64,000 nt of DNA from Nageia nagi (lineage: Eukaryota > Pinophyta). The notes under the pieces were generated by a model. The model worked only from the letters and a program-made list of their open reading frames with translations, searched no databases and was not told where the DNA came from. Positions within the stretch are counted from its first letter, which is position 1. Every line of letters starts with the position of its first letter. The stretch is from positions 34,286,001 to 34,350,000 of the forward strand of contig JBITNC010000001.1 of assembly GCA_050084985.1 (NCBI GenBank). Direction: 5' to 3'. This document shows, one piece after another, positions 10,471 to 22,844 of this stretch. Both the position numbers and the translations under genes were made by a program.

Positions 10471-13400
10471 TGGATTGTATAATATATATATAATTCACCT
10501 ACATAAATTAACAATTAGAAGAATAAAATATAAATACATTAAATTTAAAGAGATCTATATAATTCCTAACTTGATATGCAACTCAAGTTCAATATATCAA
10601 ACTTAAAGTTTAATATAAATAATAGCAAACAAAATGCATTTTATGATTCAATAATAAAATTGAATTTATAATCTTCAAAAGGTGGAAATGGTGAAAAATA
10701 GGATTAAGGAAACCTATATCTTAAGCTAACTCCAAGGTTAGAGGAAACTTTAAAAAAAATGCTTCAAGAAAACCTAGCATGTTTTGTTCAACATTTATAG
10801 TTTAAGGGTTTTCTTTAAAAACTCTTTCAGTATGTGCCATTAAGGGAGCTTGGGAAGAGGATACATGCATCTATCCATCAACGAGTACTTATGGATGTGC
10901 AAATATATGAAGGTACTACTTAAATATACAAGATAGTGTATTCATTACCAAGTGAGAGGACCAAAGGACCTTTAATGAGTTCAATATTACAAAGTCTAGC
11001 ACACTAATTAAGGTTCATAAATTTCAAGATCTATGCTGAATACAAAAACAATTTTCATACACATAATTCCCAAGGAAGTAACATAATGGGAACACTTTAG
11101 AAATGCATGAGTTTATCTATAAAAAATAGAATTACATGGGGTGCAGGTTGTACAAAGTTCCTTACTGAAGATGATTTTATGAATATAGTCATTTAGGATC
11201 AAAGGAGGGTTTGGAGATAAGTTACATACATTTAGAGTTGACCTAATGGAAAAAAAGATTCATTTAGGAGATTTGGATAATTTTGAAACTGTTCAACATT
11301 GTTAATAGGAAGGAAATCAAGTAATAGAATTTTATGGCAAATATTGAACTTACAGCTCCAAGAACTTCAAATTTGGTGTTCCAAGTTACCTCAAGAGCTC
11401 ATTATAATAATAAATAGTGAAGGGATGTAGTATAGCCTATTAGAGTATTAGGGAAATATAGGCAATAATATAGGATCACAAGATTTGGTTAAGCACACAC
11501 ATACCCCATAGTCCCACACAATGAACTAAATTTACCTACCCACCTTGTATTCCCTCAAGATCATACTATTTTTATGATTTGGTTAAGCACACATGTACTC
11601 CATCCATAAATAAGCACACAAACCTCATAGTATATCATGAAGTTTACAACCCATGCATATGAGATCCATAATGAAAATGGATTGGAATAGGATTATAATA
11701 TGAGATTGCTCAATACTACAATGTTAATTGTTCTAAATCTTTTAATAACAAGACTTTAGATTTCATGGTGGAGAACATAATGACCTTTAGGTTAAATAAA
11801 TATTAAGGAGGTATATTAAGGTTGCTTTTAGTTCTTACCCTCTTAATATGCATACCATTCTATGATACATTTCTAAAGGAGGTAAGATCTTAAGGTTGCC
11901 AATCTAGAAGTGGTATATCTTAAGGTTGCTTCTAAGATCCCAAGAAAGGTCTATTATAGATGGATTCTAACTAATAATGCATCTTATCCAAAATATTTAT
12001 ATAAAAAGCTAAAAAATAAACTATCCAAATATGCCACATACTAAAATAGGATCAAGGAGAAGTTTATAAGTGGTCATTACCATTATTAAAATCTATATTT
12101 TTAAATTCATTATCTATTTAACAATGGTAAGGTTGACCTAAATATTTTGTAGGTAAATAAAGAGGTTTAAATAGGATTGTATGTTTTGAAAAAATTGCCA
12201 CTAATGATGTTTTAAGTTCATTACCACTCTTACCCAAATATGGTAGGTTTGAAAGATGAAATACCGAGGACTAAAATTTATCATTACTGTGGAGTTATTT
12301 AGTGAGGTCTCAAGCTTAAAAATATTCTTCAAGAAGTTTAATAAGCATATATATAAATTACTATGAACAACTCCTAAATAATGAAGAAGAATATTCTTCA
12401 AGAGCCTATATAGAAATTTTCAAGAAGTTTAAGAAGCATTTTGTAAAAAAGGATGAAGAGCCTCACATCAAACAAATAAGGTAAACAATGCATGTATAAC
12501 ATGATTCATGTTGAAAACATGTGGCTTCAAGAATTCTATCAAATAGAGGTTTTCATCATAACTTTAAATTATAGTAAGGTACAAGGTTAGTAATAGTGAA
12601 TCCTCATATAAATATTCATGTTTTAAGGAATGAAATTGAATTTAACCATACAAAAGTTGTTAAGATTAGGATATATATGACCTATAATGGTCCTTTTACC
12701 TCATTAATATTCTTGATAAAGGAAAAGAATAGAACCATATAGATGTGTATTTACTATAAATATTTCAATAATAAATAATCAAGAACTAATACATTATACA
12801 TTGAATTGATGAGTTGATTGATGAATTGCATGAGACAAATTAGTTTATAAAAATTACATTTTAGTGTAGATACCATCAAAAGTCAAATAGAAAGATACAT
12901 ACAAAGTAATATTTTGATTACATTTTGGGTATTTTGAAATTTTCATGATGTCTATTAGGCTCATTGAAATTCTAATCACCTTTCAATCAATGAAAATAAA
13001 AATTTTTAATGATATTTGAGGATATTTATATTATTATTATTTTTATTATATATAGATTTATAGCTAAACTTTGGATGACCACATAATCCATTTGGTGTAA
13101 TAAACATTCTTTATAAAGAAGAGAAAATATGAATTTTACATGTAAAAGATCTTGTATCATGGATATATTATCATCATGGATGTGTTGTAAATGGATCAAA
13201 CTAAGGTATAAGTAATCTAGTAATGGTCTATTCCAAAAGTACTCAAATAATTATGTATAATATTAACATTTTATAGCTAATAAAGAAGGTTTATTAGAGG
13301 ATTCTGGGAACTTGTAATACCTTTTTAATTGAATCGACCCTAAAGGATATCATCCAAAGGACCATTATAAGTTAGGATATATTTGATCATTTAAAAATAA

Positions 13401-14269
13401 TAATGTACACTTGATATATATATTATTGTTGTGCTTAATATTTCAAGACCTTTTTTATGTGGTCGAGTGTGATGCTTTTTTTCAAGAAGGTATTGGAGTA
13501 TTCATTAAGTAAAGAGAGTATCCTCTATCATTTAAAGCTATGAATTTGATATAATTAGAGTGTTATTTTTATATCTATGATAAAGAAATTTTGCCAAATA
13601 TGCATTCCTAAGCCAAATTTAAGAAACACTTAGTGTTTGATCAATTTATGGTATACATGGATCATAAAAGCTTTAGGAATTTTTTTTCTTAGTGGGAATT
13701 CAATGATTGGCAACAAAAGTTGATTACTAAATTGTAGGCTTATTATTCTAGCTTATAATATATCAAAGGTAAGAACATTCAAGTTATAAATTTTCTTTAT
13801 CTAGGATGGGAATATAAAATATATAAAACTAAAATATTAGCATGATTGCATGCAAATAGCATACCCATATAAAAATAAACTATATAAAACTATTTTTTAC
13901 CCAAAAAAATATTAGATGAGAGATTCTAGGGCATACCTCGAAAGGGGGAATGATGGTGGTCACAATAGAGGCAAGATGGTGTGTAGATGAAGACCTCAAG
14001 GATCAAGATCATGGGTCTAAAATGTGGAAGCCACCAAGTTTTAAAAGAGAAATGTATGAATAGTGTTGAAATGGTTGGGGAGAAAGTTGTGATGGTTAAA
14101 ATACTAACCCCAAAATCTTGGGTATTAGGATCCAAGTCATTAGGGATCCCAATTAGGATTAGGATGCTGAGCCTACCTAAAATATTAGGCTTGTACTTGG
14201 GATCCCAATCTCACATTACAAAAAACTAAGTCCCACTTAGTTCCTCTAAAGTGGGACTCAACTTCTTGC
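10471..14269. other. AT-rich DNA with no gene recognised
   Basis: No coding region above noise was found. Short internal repetitions occur, such as 'cttaaggttgc' phrases at 11815-11930, 'tttggttaagcacaca' near 11485 and 11577, and 'ttcaagaagttta' near 12330 and 12418. The stretch 14240-14280 shares the phrase 'caacttcttgc' and its setting with 33838-33860, hinting at a shared dispersed repeat. The open frame at 13987-14229 looks accidental. Confidence 0.5.
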
Positions 14270-14430
14270 ACCCACACTAAAAAGAAAGGTAAGTTCAAAC
14301 CTAACTGGATAGGTCCTTACATTATCATTGCAAACTATGGAAAAGATACATATATGTTATCAAAAATTGATGGTGAAGAAGAATGTAATCTAATAAATGT
14401 TATGCACTTTAAAATTTTTATATATAATAT
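14270..14430 (+). pseudogene. Ty3/gypsy integrase C-terminal fragment
   Basis: The plus-strand reading KKGKFKPNWIGPY at 14281-14320, followed by DTYMLSKIDGEEECNLINV, fits the end of Ty3/gypsy integrase. Family members there have a K-x-x-P-x-W-x-GPY signature and then a short 'DG...NxxxLK' strand. About 45 residues remain and upstream integrase is not seen. A G-rich tract near 15104 (CAAAGAGGGGGCA) could be the old polypurine tract, with an LTR start beyond it, but I could not confirm this. Confidence 0.6.
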
Positions 14431-14709
14431 TTTTCTTACAAATATGAATATCTTCATTGTTTCATATTGATATTTCAAAAAATGAGTTTAAAACCTTGTA
14501 ACACCATTGCATTCTTGATAATGCTACTAGATTTTGTTGATAAAAAAAATTTCCAAACTCAATCTTCATTTCCATATCATAGTAAATCAATTAAAAAGGT
14601 ATTTCATTCTTTACTTTCATATCATTTCTATTAAAAAAATTTGATTATCAATAACGCTTATAAAAAAAATGTCAATATGGTATTTTATTTTTGTTGATAT
14701 CATTGGCTT

Positions 14710-14892
14710 CCTTTGTAAGGAAGGGGCACTCTTATCAAAAATACATGAAAACATGGTGGATTGGGAAACCAATCTAATCATTATTATCATTTAACATCTT
14801 TTTAAGGAAGGATCATTCTTATTATTTGGTACCTTTGTAAGGAAGGTCCATTCATATCAAAATCCATGGCAACATGGTGGCTTGGGAAACCA
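14710..14892 (+). repeat. imperfect direct repeat, ~61 bp, two copies 122 bp apart
   Basis: 14710-14771 and 14832-14892 both run from 'cctttgtaaggaagg' through 'acatggtgg' to 'tgggaaacca', with a dozen or so differences. A third partial copy of 'aaggaagg..cattcttat' sits between them near 14803. This is probably part of the untranslated end of the gypsy relic just upstream. Confidence 0.7.
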
Positions 14893-17695
14893 AGAGTATC
14901 AATCTAAACTATTTATCATGTTCTTCATCTTGGTGGGTAAGTCACCAAGGATAGGTTTGCTTATCTTATCATACTTTTTATATCATGTTTATATCTAATA
15001 AATATTACACAAAATTATTTCTTGTTTAAGCTTTTTTAGGTACCTTTTTCTTTGCCTTGGATTTCTCCTATGATTAGAGGTCCATCATATCGCAACCAAA
15101 TCAAAGAGGGGGCATAACATAAGAAAAATTGTGGCATCCAAGGCTATCTCTATGTCATAAATTTTTAGGAGTATATTCTTTTCTTTTTATACTTTGAATT
15201 CACGTTGATTTTATTTTGTATCAAAAGCATCAAAATATATTCAAAGTGGGCATCTATTTACACCTAAAAAAGAATTTTGATTTAAATAAAATACGTTTTT
15301 TTTATATTTAAAATGATTAATTTAATTTATTAAATAAATTCTCTTTTCAATGTGCACTCTCATATACCTTTACATTTTGTGGTAACAAGTTGGCTCTGCA
15401 TCATAAGAAGCCTAAGGAGGAGCCTTAGCACTAGACTTGTTTCCTAGATATGATATGACATGACATAATTCTGAATCCTTAATAGGTGGAAATATACTTA
15501 TGTTAATCTTGATTAGTATTTCTAAACACCACCTATCATCTTTGGATTTTGTTAAACTTTGAGCTTTGAATTCCTATGATCTTTCATTCCTTCATGATCG
15601 AGATTTGATGCATCGAAGGTGGGATGACAATATCGAGTGAAAGGACAAGGCATTCTAGAATAGTAACTAGGTGTTGTAGTTGGGTTTATAGCATCATTTT
15701 TGGGTTGAGGTTATATTGGTGGATTCATTTTCAAGGAATCTCTTCATTCATTCTCTTTTGATCAAATTTTACCTTCATTCGTTGTCATAGGTAAAGTACA
15801 GGTTTGTATCTTCCATTAATCTAGTTTTGATAGGTTAAGCTTAAGTAGATCATTATCATGTTTCATATCATCAATTTATTACTTTTCATAGTTATTTGGA
15901 GAATTTAATTATTCTATAAATATCCCTAATAATTATTATTTTGATTATAACATAATACATGAATCTCTTTTGGTGAAAAATATGAATCTAAAGATAAATC
16001 ATTTACACCCCTTCCTCTAAAGTCTAGGTCTTCTGATGCTCCTTCCACAAAACAAATCTTATTCCTCCTCTCTTATATTTTGGTAGGAACCTTTTCCCCT
16101 ATGGTTCTTCTATACTTTTGATCTAAGTCATGCAAGTACCCATCTTCATTTGTGAGCTCTTGGCTTCCCACACTATTTGGGCTATGAATGAAACCCCTCC
16201 ATCCTTAATTTTTTTCCCTTCATGGATACAAATCCTATCCCTCTTTCAAAGTTTGCCTTTTTTTATTCAAATAAGTAGCTCATGGCCAAAATTTTCATTA
16301 GGATATTCCCTTTCCTCTTCTTCTTCATCAAACCCTTGGTCCTTTTCTCATCAGAGCTTCGCTCCATCTTTTTAATTCTTCCTTTAAGCTAATGTTGATG
16401 AATAAAAAATTTATACTATTTGAATTGGAACATTGCACATATTATTTCAATTCATACAAAAAATATTTTTTAGATAGAAAATTATAATTTATAATAATAA
16501 AATACAGTAAATACAAATCTATAATACAAAGGTACAAATCAATTATCAAGGTTACCTAAATAAAACCAAGAAAATGTGCACCTAATATATGAAATAAGAA
16601 ATCCTCAAGATATGCCATGATTATGTAGAGAATTGGATCAGATTTGGGATGAAGCATAAAATATATTCTATTTATCATATCAATGATTGATATCTTCCAA
16701 ATATGTTGCTTTGGATCACAAAGAAGCATGATATGGATGTCATGTCAACAGTCTCTTCACTTTTGTGGATATCATGAGATTCACAGTCTGAAAGCATATA
16801 ATAAATTAAAATGTAATGTAAGCTTAGAGCATGATATATTCTCAGATAGGTGGCATGAAGAGACACCATTGATTAGTGTATCCAATGTATTAATAACCAC
16901 CTATCAGAGAGATCTGATAGGGATTATTGTGTTGTATGCCTTTTTTTATAACTGGAAGGACATAAAAGAGAGTGAGGGTTGACTTTGAAATAATAATATT
17001 AATGATCTCAATAGAATTATAGAATAACATGCAATATTAATGATATTCTTAAGATAATTATAGATATAAACATTATTAATATAAATTAGCCTTAATTAGC
17101 ACATGTTTAGCATTTAATTAGGAAATTAGTCTTCATAATATAAATATTTGCATGATTTAAATAATATATAGTTATATACATAAAATATGATTTATTAATA
17201 AATAGTAAATCATTTTAGGAATATTCATTTACCTCTCTTTGGACATGTAATGAAAAGCATTGAAATTACATAATCCAAAGAATGAAAGAGAAGTTTAGAA
17301 AAACTTTCAATTAACTTTAAAGAGTTCTTACACAAATAGTTTGTGTATGTCACCAACTTCTTTCCTCCTCCATGCCTTCTTTATTACTTGGTTTTCCCAA
17401 TATAGCTTCATAAATAGGGAAACCAAGGAAAAAATAGATTGTAAGAGATAGCTTGCAAAACATGAAAGAAACATACTCGCATAGATCAAACAATTTAAAA
17501 GAATATAGTATTACAAAATCAAAGATATAATAGAACATGATTATAATAATATAATAGTTTTCTTATTTCCCCATGAAAATGGGTCCTTTTTACTCCAAAG
17601 CATTAGGGGTGCTTGATCCTAGAACACATAGGATGAAGATGGTCTCCTTAGGTTCATTGCATTAGAAGATGACAAATTCCTAATTGATGAACAAT
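14893..17695. other. unannotated AT-rich DNA
   Basis: I see no supported gene, RNA or terminal repeat. The small open frames at 16130-16375 and 16683-16982 have no recognisable motifs and are probably chance. Confidence 0.5.
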
Positions 17696-17935
17696 ATGGA
17701 CCTTTTTTCATTGAAAGGTACCAAAAATAACTATGTGGATATTTTTTGCATTTAAAGATATACAAAAAAATGGTTGGATGGATCTTTTTTACATTGAAAG
17801 GTATTAAAATTGGTATATGTATCTTTTTTGCATCAAAAGATAACAAAAACAACATGTGATTCTTTCCTACATCGAAAGATAACAAAAATGATATGTGGAT
17901 CTTTTTTGCACTAAAAGATACCAAAAATGATTGTA
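17696..17935 (+). repeat. degenerate 39-41 bp tandem repeat, six copies
   Basis: The phrase 'tttttgcat..aaagata.caaaaat' recurs with T-run anchors near 17703, 17742, 17783, 17823, 17862 and 17901, spaced 39 to 41 bp. Units that are multiples of three keep a minus-strand frame open and give a 13-residue repeating peptide with 'FDAKKIHIP'-like units. The unit spacing slips by one or two bases, which argues against a maintained protein. Confidence 0.8.
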
Positions 17936-18494
17936 TGACCTATTAATTTTAATAGAATCATGCTCATGGGAGTTCCATGGATTCTAAAAATATTGTTAGT
18001 AGAATATGTATTGCATTCTAAAGATAATCATGAAGAAATCACATGCTAGATATAAGAAATGGTATGAGATTTTTAGGATAAATAATAATATTAATATTTG
18101 AGATGCATGATTTTTGGGAAATATATTGGTCTAAATGATATAAACACCATGATTTCAAAGTTCACATAGAATGAACACCCTTAATTTTATGCAATTTTTA
18201 AGAATAATCTTCTATAATTTGGTTAAAATTGATCTCTAAATTTTGCCTTTTGATTGTGATTTCTTTCCTACCCCTAGCTAAAATTGAAACATTCCCTAGC
18301 TGATACTAAATCTATTTTATTCTAAATCTAACCCTTGTACCTATTCTTATGTTGAATTTGCTTATGTTTTTATTTTTTTAAAATTTTTATTTTATATATA
18401 TATATTCAATGAGATGGAGACCATTAGTTTTTATATTTTTTATAAAATTAAACTAGAATGAGATGCATTAACTAGACATAAGACTAATCTAGAC
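17936..18494. other. spacer with no gene recognised
   Basis: AT-rich sequence with a short TA run near 18395. No open frame or terminal repeat is supported. Confidence 0.5.
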
Positions 18495-18948
18495 ATGATT
18501 TTAGAGAGATGCTACAAGATCTTTTCCTTTGGATATCAGGGTATGCTAGGCATAGATCCTAATGTAGTAGTCCACAACATTATCACATGCCTTGATACCA
18601 AACTAGTCAAGCATAAACCAAGGAAATTCCATCCTACCCAATATATCCATATTAAATATGAGCTTCATAGATTCCAAGTTTGTAACCCGTATAGACTATC
18701 CTTAGTGGGTCTCCAATGTCGATAAGCTAGAGGGTTGTATTAGGATCTATACAGATTTTAGATACCTTAACATGGCTTCTTCTAAGGATGATTTTCCATT
18801 GCCAAACATCAATGCCTAATTTGAAAACATGATAGGATACAATATTATTTCCCTTATGGACATAATTTTAGGCTATAATAAGATTTTGGTAGCCCCACAA
18901 GATTAAAAAAAGACCTTTACTACACCAATTGGAAAATTCTACTATAAG
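18495..18948 (+). pseudogene. Ty3/gypsy reverse transcriptase N-terminal fragment
   Basis: The plus-strand reading GIDPNVVVHNIITC, then KPRKFHPTQ, then (after frame breaks) RIYTDFRYLNMASSKDDF and PLPNINA fits the start of a gypsy RT. In intact relatives this leads to the RTDFRxLN, PLPxID and YxQI motifs. The reading ends abruptly at about 18948 in IGKFYYKG, where copia integrase sequence begins. Several stops are present. It is on the same strand as the copia piece but comes from a different superfamily, so the join is a recombination or insertion boundary. Confidence 0.75.
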
Positions 18949-18954
18949 GGCAAC

Positions 18955-19700
18955 ACAACCTCTTCATCTTATGTATTCAGACATGATGGGTTCATTTCAT
19001 ACTAAGTTTCTTAGGGGAACATATTATGGATTGAACTTCATTAATGAATTCAGTAGGATGATATTATTATCTACTCAAGCACAAGGTTCAAAACTTTGAT
19101 AGGTTTAAAGATTTCAAAGCTTTAGTTGAAAATAAGACTAACTTCAAAATGAAGATATTGAGATCTAAAAATGGAGGTGATTATAATGCAAATGAGTTCA
19201 ATGATTATTATATCAAATATAGTATTAAAAGGTAGTTCATGATCCCTTACACCTCTAAACAAAATGGTGTTACTAAAAGAAAGAATAGAACCATTCACGA
19301 AATGGCTAGGTGCATATTTGGAAATCCCCCTAGTTTCTTATGGGGTGAATTTATGAACATTATGATCTACACCCTAAATAGGTCCCCTATGAAAGTGGTT
19401 CAAGGTAAAAACCCTGTATGAGGCATGGAAGGGAAAGAAACATAACATCTCTCACCTTAGGATTTTTGGTTGTGATGCTTATGCTTTCATTATTTATAAG
19501 AAAATAAAGAAATTAAAAAAGAGATATGAAAAGTACATCTTTGTGGACTATGATAATTAGCATAGAGTCTACAAGCACTACTTTCCTTCCTCTAAAGTAA
19601 TGTTTATCTCATGGGATGTAAAGTTTAATTAACTTCTTGAAGAATTTGCATCTTAGAAGGATCTAGATGATCTTGATGGATCTTCTATTGCACCTAAGTG
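18955..19700 (+). pseudogene. pol: integrase region of element 2
   Basis: The reading SDMMGSFHTKF at about 18967 keeps the first catalytic Asp. The second catalytic position reads LRSKNGGDY (Asp to Lys) and the third VTKRKNR (Glu to Lys), so the DDE triad is lost. The best open piece is 19239-19421 (TSKQNGV through MNIMIYTLNRSPMKV). After a frameshift the AWKGKKHNISHLRIFGCDA segment follows. Multiple stops. Confidence 0.85.
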
Positions 19701-19719
19701 GTTGGATATCATTGTAGAT

Positions 19720-21024
19720 AATTCACCTCAAGAGAAATATTCTCCAACACAAAGGATAATGAGAAGTATGACCTTAAATAAATACTTGTTTGCAAAAATT
19801 TATAGCAAAAATGAGCCCTCATCATTCAAATAAGCTTCAAAGCATGAATGCTAGATGGAATCCATGGAAGTGGAGTATGAGGCTCTAATGAAAAATATAA
19901 TTTGAGACTTGATTTTCTATCCCAATGAATGAAATGTAATTAGCAATAAGTGAATTTACAAGGTCAAATACAATTCAATTGGAGAAATTAATAAATACAA
20001 GGAAAGGTTAGTAGCCAAGGATTTTGTTCAAAAATATGGAGTTGATTATGACTAAACCTTTTCTCTAGTGGCAAAGATGCCCATAATTAAGTTAATCCTT
20101 TCTCTTTTAGGAGCTTGAGTATGAAACTTTTTTAAACTTGACATCAAGAGTGCTTTTCTCAATGATGAATTAGATGTGGAGATATACATAAATCAACTAG
20201 AAGGGTTTGTTGTGAAAGGAAAAGAGTCCCTTATGTGTAAGCTAAATAAGTTCTTGTATATACTTAAGCAAGCACCTAGAGTTTGGTACAAAAAAATTTT
20301 AAGATACTTTGTAGATATTGGATTCTCTAAGTGCTTCTCATATTTAGATCTATATGTACTCAATCAAATACAATACTTAATCTTAATTCTTCTCTATGTA
20401 GATAATCTTTTAATCATAAGAAATAATGAAAAAATCATCCAATAGTACATATTCAAGCTTAAGGTAATATTTGAAATGATTGATCTTGGTCTCTTAAACT
20501 ACTACCTTGGTATGAAAGTGTAACAATACAAGGATTGTACTTACCTTAGTCAATCCAAGTATATCTCATACATCTTGTAGAAATTTGAAATGGAGAAGTA
20601 CAAACAAGTTACGATCTCAATATCTCCTGAAATCACTCTAACTCTTAGCTCTAACTCTCAGTTGGCATATGTTATGTATTACAAACAATTAATTGATTGT
20701 CTTCTTTATTTGACTATCTGCAAACCAAATATTATTGTTGTAATAAATCTTATGATACAATTTATGCAAAAATTGTATGCTGATCACCTCAAAGTTATTA
20801 AGCAAATCTTAAGGTATGTTATAGGAATGAAGTATCTTTCTCTCAAGTATTCCAAGTTTCCCTTATTTGTTCTCTCTGGATACTCATATTTTGTCTATGC
20901 AGCAGATAGATATGATAGAAAATCAACCTTCACTTATGTGTTTAGCATTGGTTTAGGTGCTATCCTTGGGATTCTAAGAAGCAGCTATATTATGTTTATA
21001 TCTTGGTCTTCATGTCTATGCTGA
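19720..21024 (+). pseudogene. pol: RT and partial RNase H region of element 2
   Basis: Recognisable segments are MTLNKYLFAKI, EVEYEAL, FSLVAKMP, KLDIKSAFLN, MCKLNKFLYILKQAPRVWY and LLYVDNLLII. The catalytic YVDD box reads YVDN at 20395-20406, an Asp-to-Asn change. RNase H begins (YDRKSTFTYVFSIGLGAI) but is cut short: sequence jumps to the post-pol region near 21020. At least ten stops lie between 19550 and 20580. Confidence 0.87.
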
Positions 21025-21720
21025 TAACTTCACCCCTACATTTTGGCTATATATTATTGATATTTTTATGTATGCCTTCATGTTTAGTTCTCTTCATGTG
21101 AGGAGCTAGTTGTATATTTTTTGAGTATATGATGGCTTCTTTAGCACTATTTTAGTTATCCATATGTAAGGAACTAATATGTATTTTTTGGCATTATTTA
21201 GTTATCCATATGTGATGAAATTGTATGTTCTTATGCTCTATTTTTTATATTGATTAACACATATTTTTATATAGCAATTGACTATGAGTATTGACTTGGC
21301 ATCTTCATGATGACTTATAGTGCACCATTTATTAGTTTATGGATGGCACTACTTTATTCATTTATCTTATGTTTATATGAATATTTATATGATGCATTTG
21401 ACTAGTCTTGTTTATGATCTACTTATAGCTTACAGGTTTCTTTTTAAGAGTACAAGTTACCTACTTCAAGTGAGCAGGCTCATGGAGGCTCATCATATCA
21501 ACTTGTTATTGAATGACTACTTTGTATAGTGAAACCAATTATGGTTAATAATTGTATTGTAAACCATTTTTTCAAATGATAAAGTAATGAGCTTCAATCT
21601 AAGATCTTGATTATTTCTCAAATATATAAATGTTCTCATCTTCAATTGTATCTCTATGGATAATAACTCTCTCTTTCATCTCTCCTCTTTGCTCTACCCC
21701 AATATTACATTAAAAAGGAG
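21025..21720 (+). other. post-pol untranslated region of element 2
   Basis: Homologous to 50538-51325 of element 5. It contains two or three copies of a 'tagttatccatatgtgaggaa'-like motif between 21090 and 21220, and ends in the polypurine tract before the LTR. No intact accessory gene is seen; the open frame at 21320-21529 is not conserved in element 5. Confidence 0.65.
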
Positions 21721-22844
21721 TGTTAGAATGTATAATCCATTATTATAAGGTCTCTTCATGTAATTTATTTCATACTTAAGGGTATACCTATATACCTTAA
21801 GTATTTAGAGCATATGATAATATAACTTGTCTTAAACTCGATATCATGAGCATGCCTAATGCACTCAACCAAGCCTAAAATCTTAGGTCACCTTATCAGG
21901 GATGTAACTTTTGATTTGGTTACTCGTTGGGGCCTATTTTTTTTCAAATCAATTGGAATAGAATTCTCTACATAGTGGCAAGGATATCATTAAAATCCTT
22001 GGATTTTTGGACCACTTTTCAAGGCCTAATGACTTCATCTTGGACCTGGAATTCCACATGCAAAGTTATTTCCTAGTTTTTGAAAGTTAGTTTCTTAGTA
22101 GTTTTTAATAAAATTATCAATTCAATGAAGTTATTTTAGAAATGGTGCAGTTAATGTATAATGGATGCATGATTCTAGTTAGAGACTCATCCAAGCTATT
22201 TTGTAGCCTTTCCAAAAATAGTAAGTTGATGTTTCTAAGTGCAATAAAAACTTACTATTTTTAGTAAGTTTTGTTAGGTAGAATTGGAGGTGGAATTTGG
22301 GTATAAAGGAAATGTAATCTTATTAGAGGAGGTAGTGTATATTTAGAAATAAAGAAAATTGTCTTATTTGGTGAAATTCTTTGTTCATGGTAATTCTTTA
22401 TTTATGGAATTAATAAACCAAAAATTACCCCTTGAGTCCATTGTTGGTCCCTTGTAACAAATCTGCACCAATGCCCCTTGGGTAGAAGGGTGATGCATGT
22501 CATGAAATTGTCTAATGGTTAAAAGGGTGATCCAAGGGAATTTTTTTCCTTATAAATAGAGGGCCTCTCAGTCTCTTAGTTATTTATTCAAGTTTGTAGC
22601 AATGTTATACTCTTGTCTAGGTCATAGGAGAAGTGAAAAAGTGAGTTATTTTAAGTGAGTGCTCTTTGAGAATAAGAAGATCTTAGATTAATGGATGTAA
22701 TCCTATGGTTGGAAAAACCATTTTATATTGGTGTTAACTTTGTGAGATTGACTATTGTATTTATGCTATAGTGATGATGTTTTAAAGAGATTTCATGAGA
22801 TCTTGATAGAATAGAAATTTAGTCATTTAGATGTATTCCCTTTA
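21721..22844 (+). repeat. 3' LTR of element 2, interrupted by a 614-bp insertion
   Basis: It starts TGTTAGAATG and aligns with the LTRs of element 5 up to 'gagcatgcc' at 21856, then resumes at 22471 with 'atgccccttgggta'. Without the insert the LTR is about 510 bp, like element 5 (499 bp). It has a U3 stem-loop (21772-21804) and a TATA box TATAAATAGA near 22552. The end near 22844 is placed by alignment. Confidence 0.8.
21857..22470. repeat. probable solo LTR inserted in the element 2 LTR
   Basis: The insert is flanked by the 5-bp direct repeat ATGCC (21852-21856 and 22471-22475), as expected of an LTR-element insertion. It starts TAATGCAC and ends TGCACCA, which allowing one transition gives TG...CA ends with a short inverted repeat. 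It contains a perfect 14-bp inverted repeat, AAAAATAGTAAGTT at 22214-22227 against 22249-22262. Family unknown and no coding sequence. Confidence 0.6.

Larger units (their letters stand above)
18949..22844 (+). mobile_element. 5'-truncated Ty1/copia element 2
   Basis: It retains part of integrase, RT, part of RNase H, a post-pol region, a polypurine tract (ATTAAAAAGGAG, 21709-21720) and a 3' LTR split by another insertion. LTR, post-pol motifs and protein wording match elements 3 and 5, so these three form one lineage. The left end abuts gypsy RT sequence and gag and protease are missing. Confidence 0.85.

Noticed and set aside
13987-14229. 80-codon plus-strand frame
   Set aside because: No motif and an overlapping minus-strand frame of similar length; likely chance.
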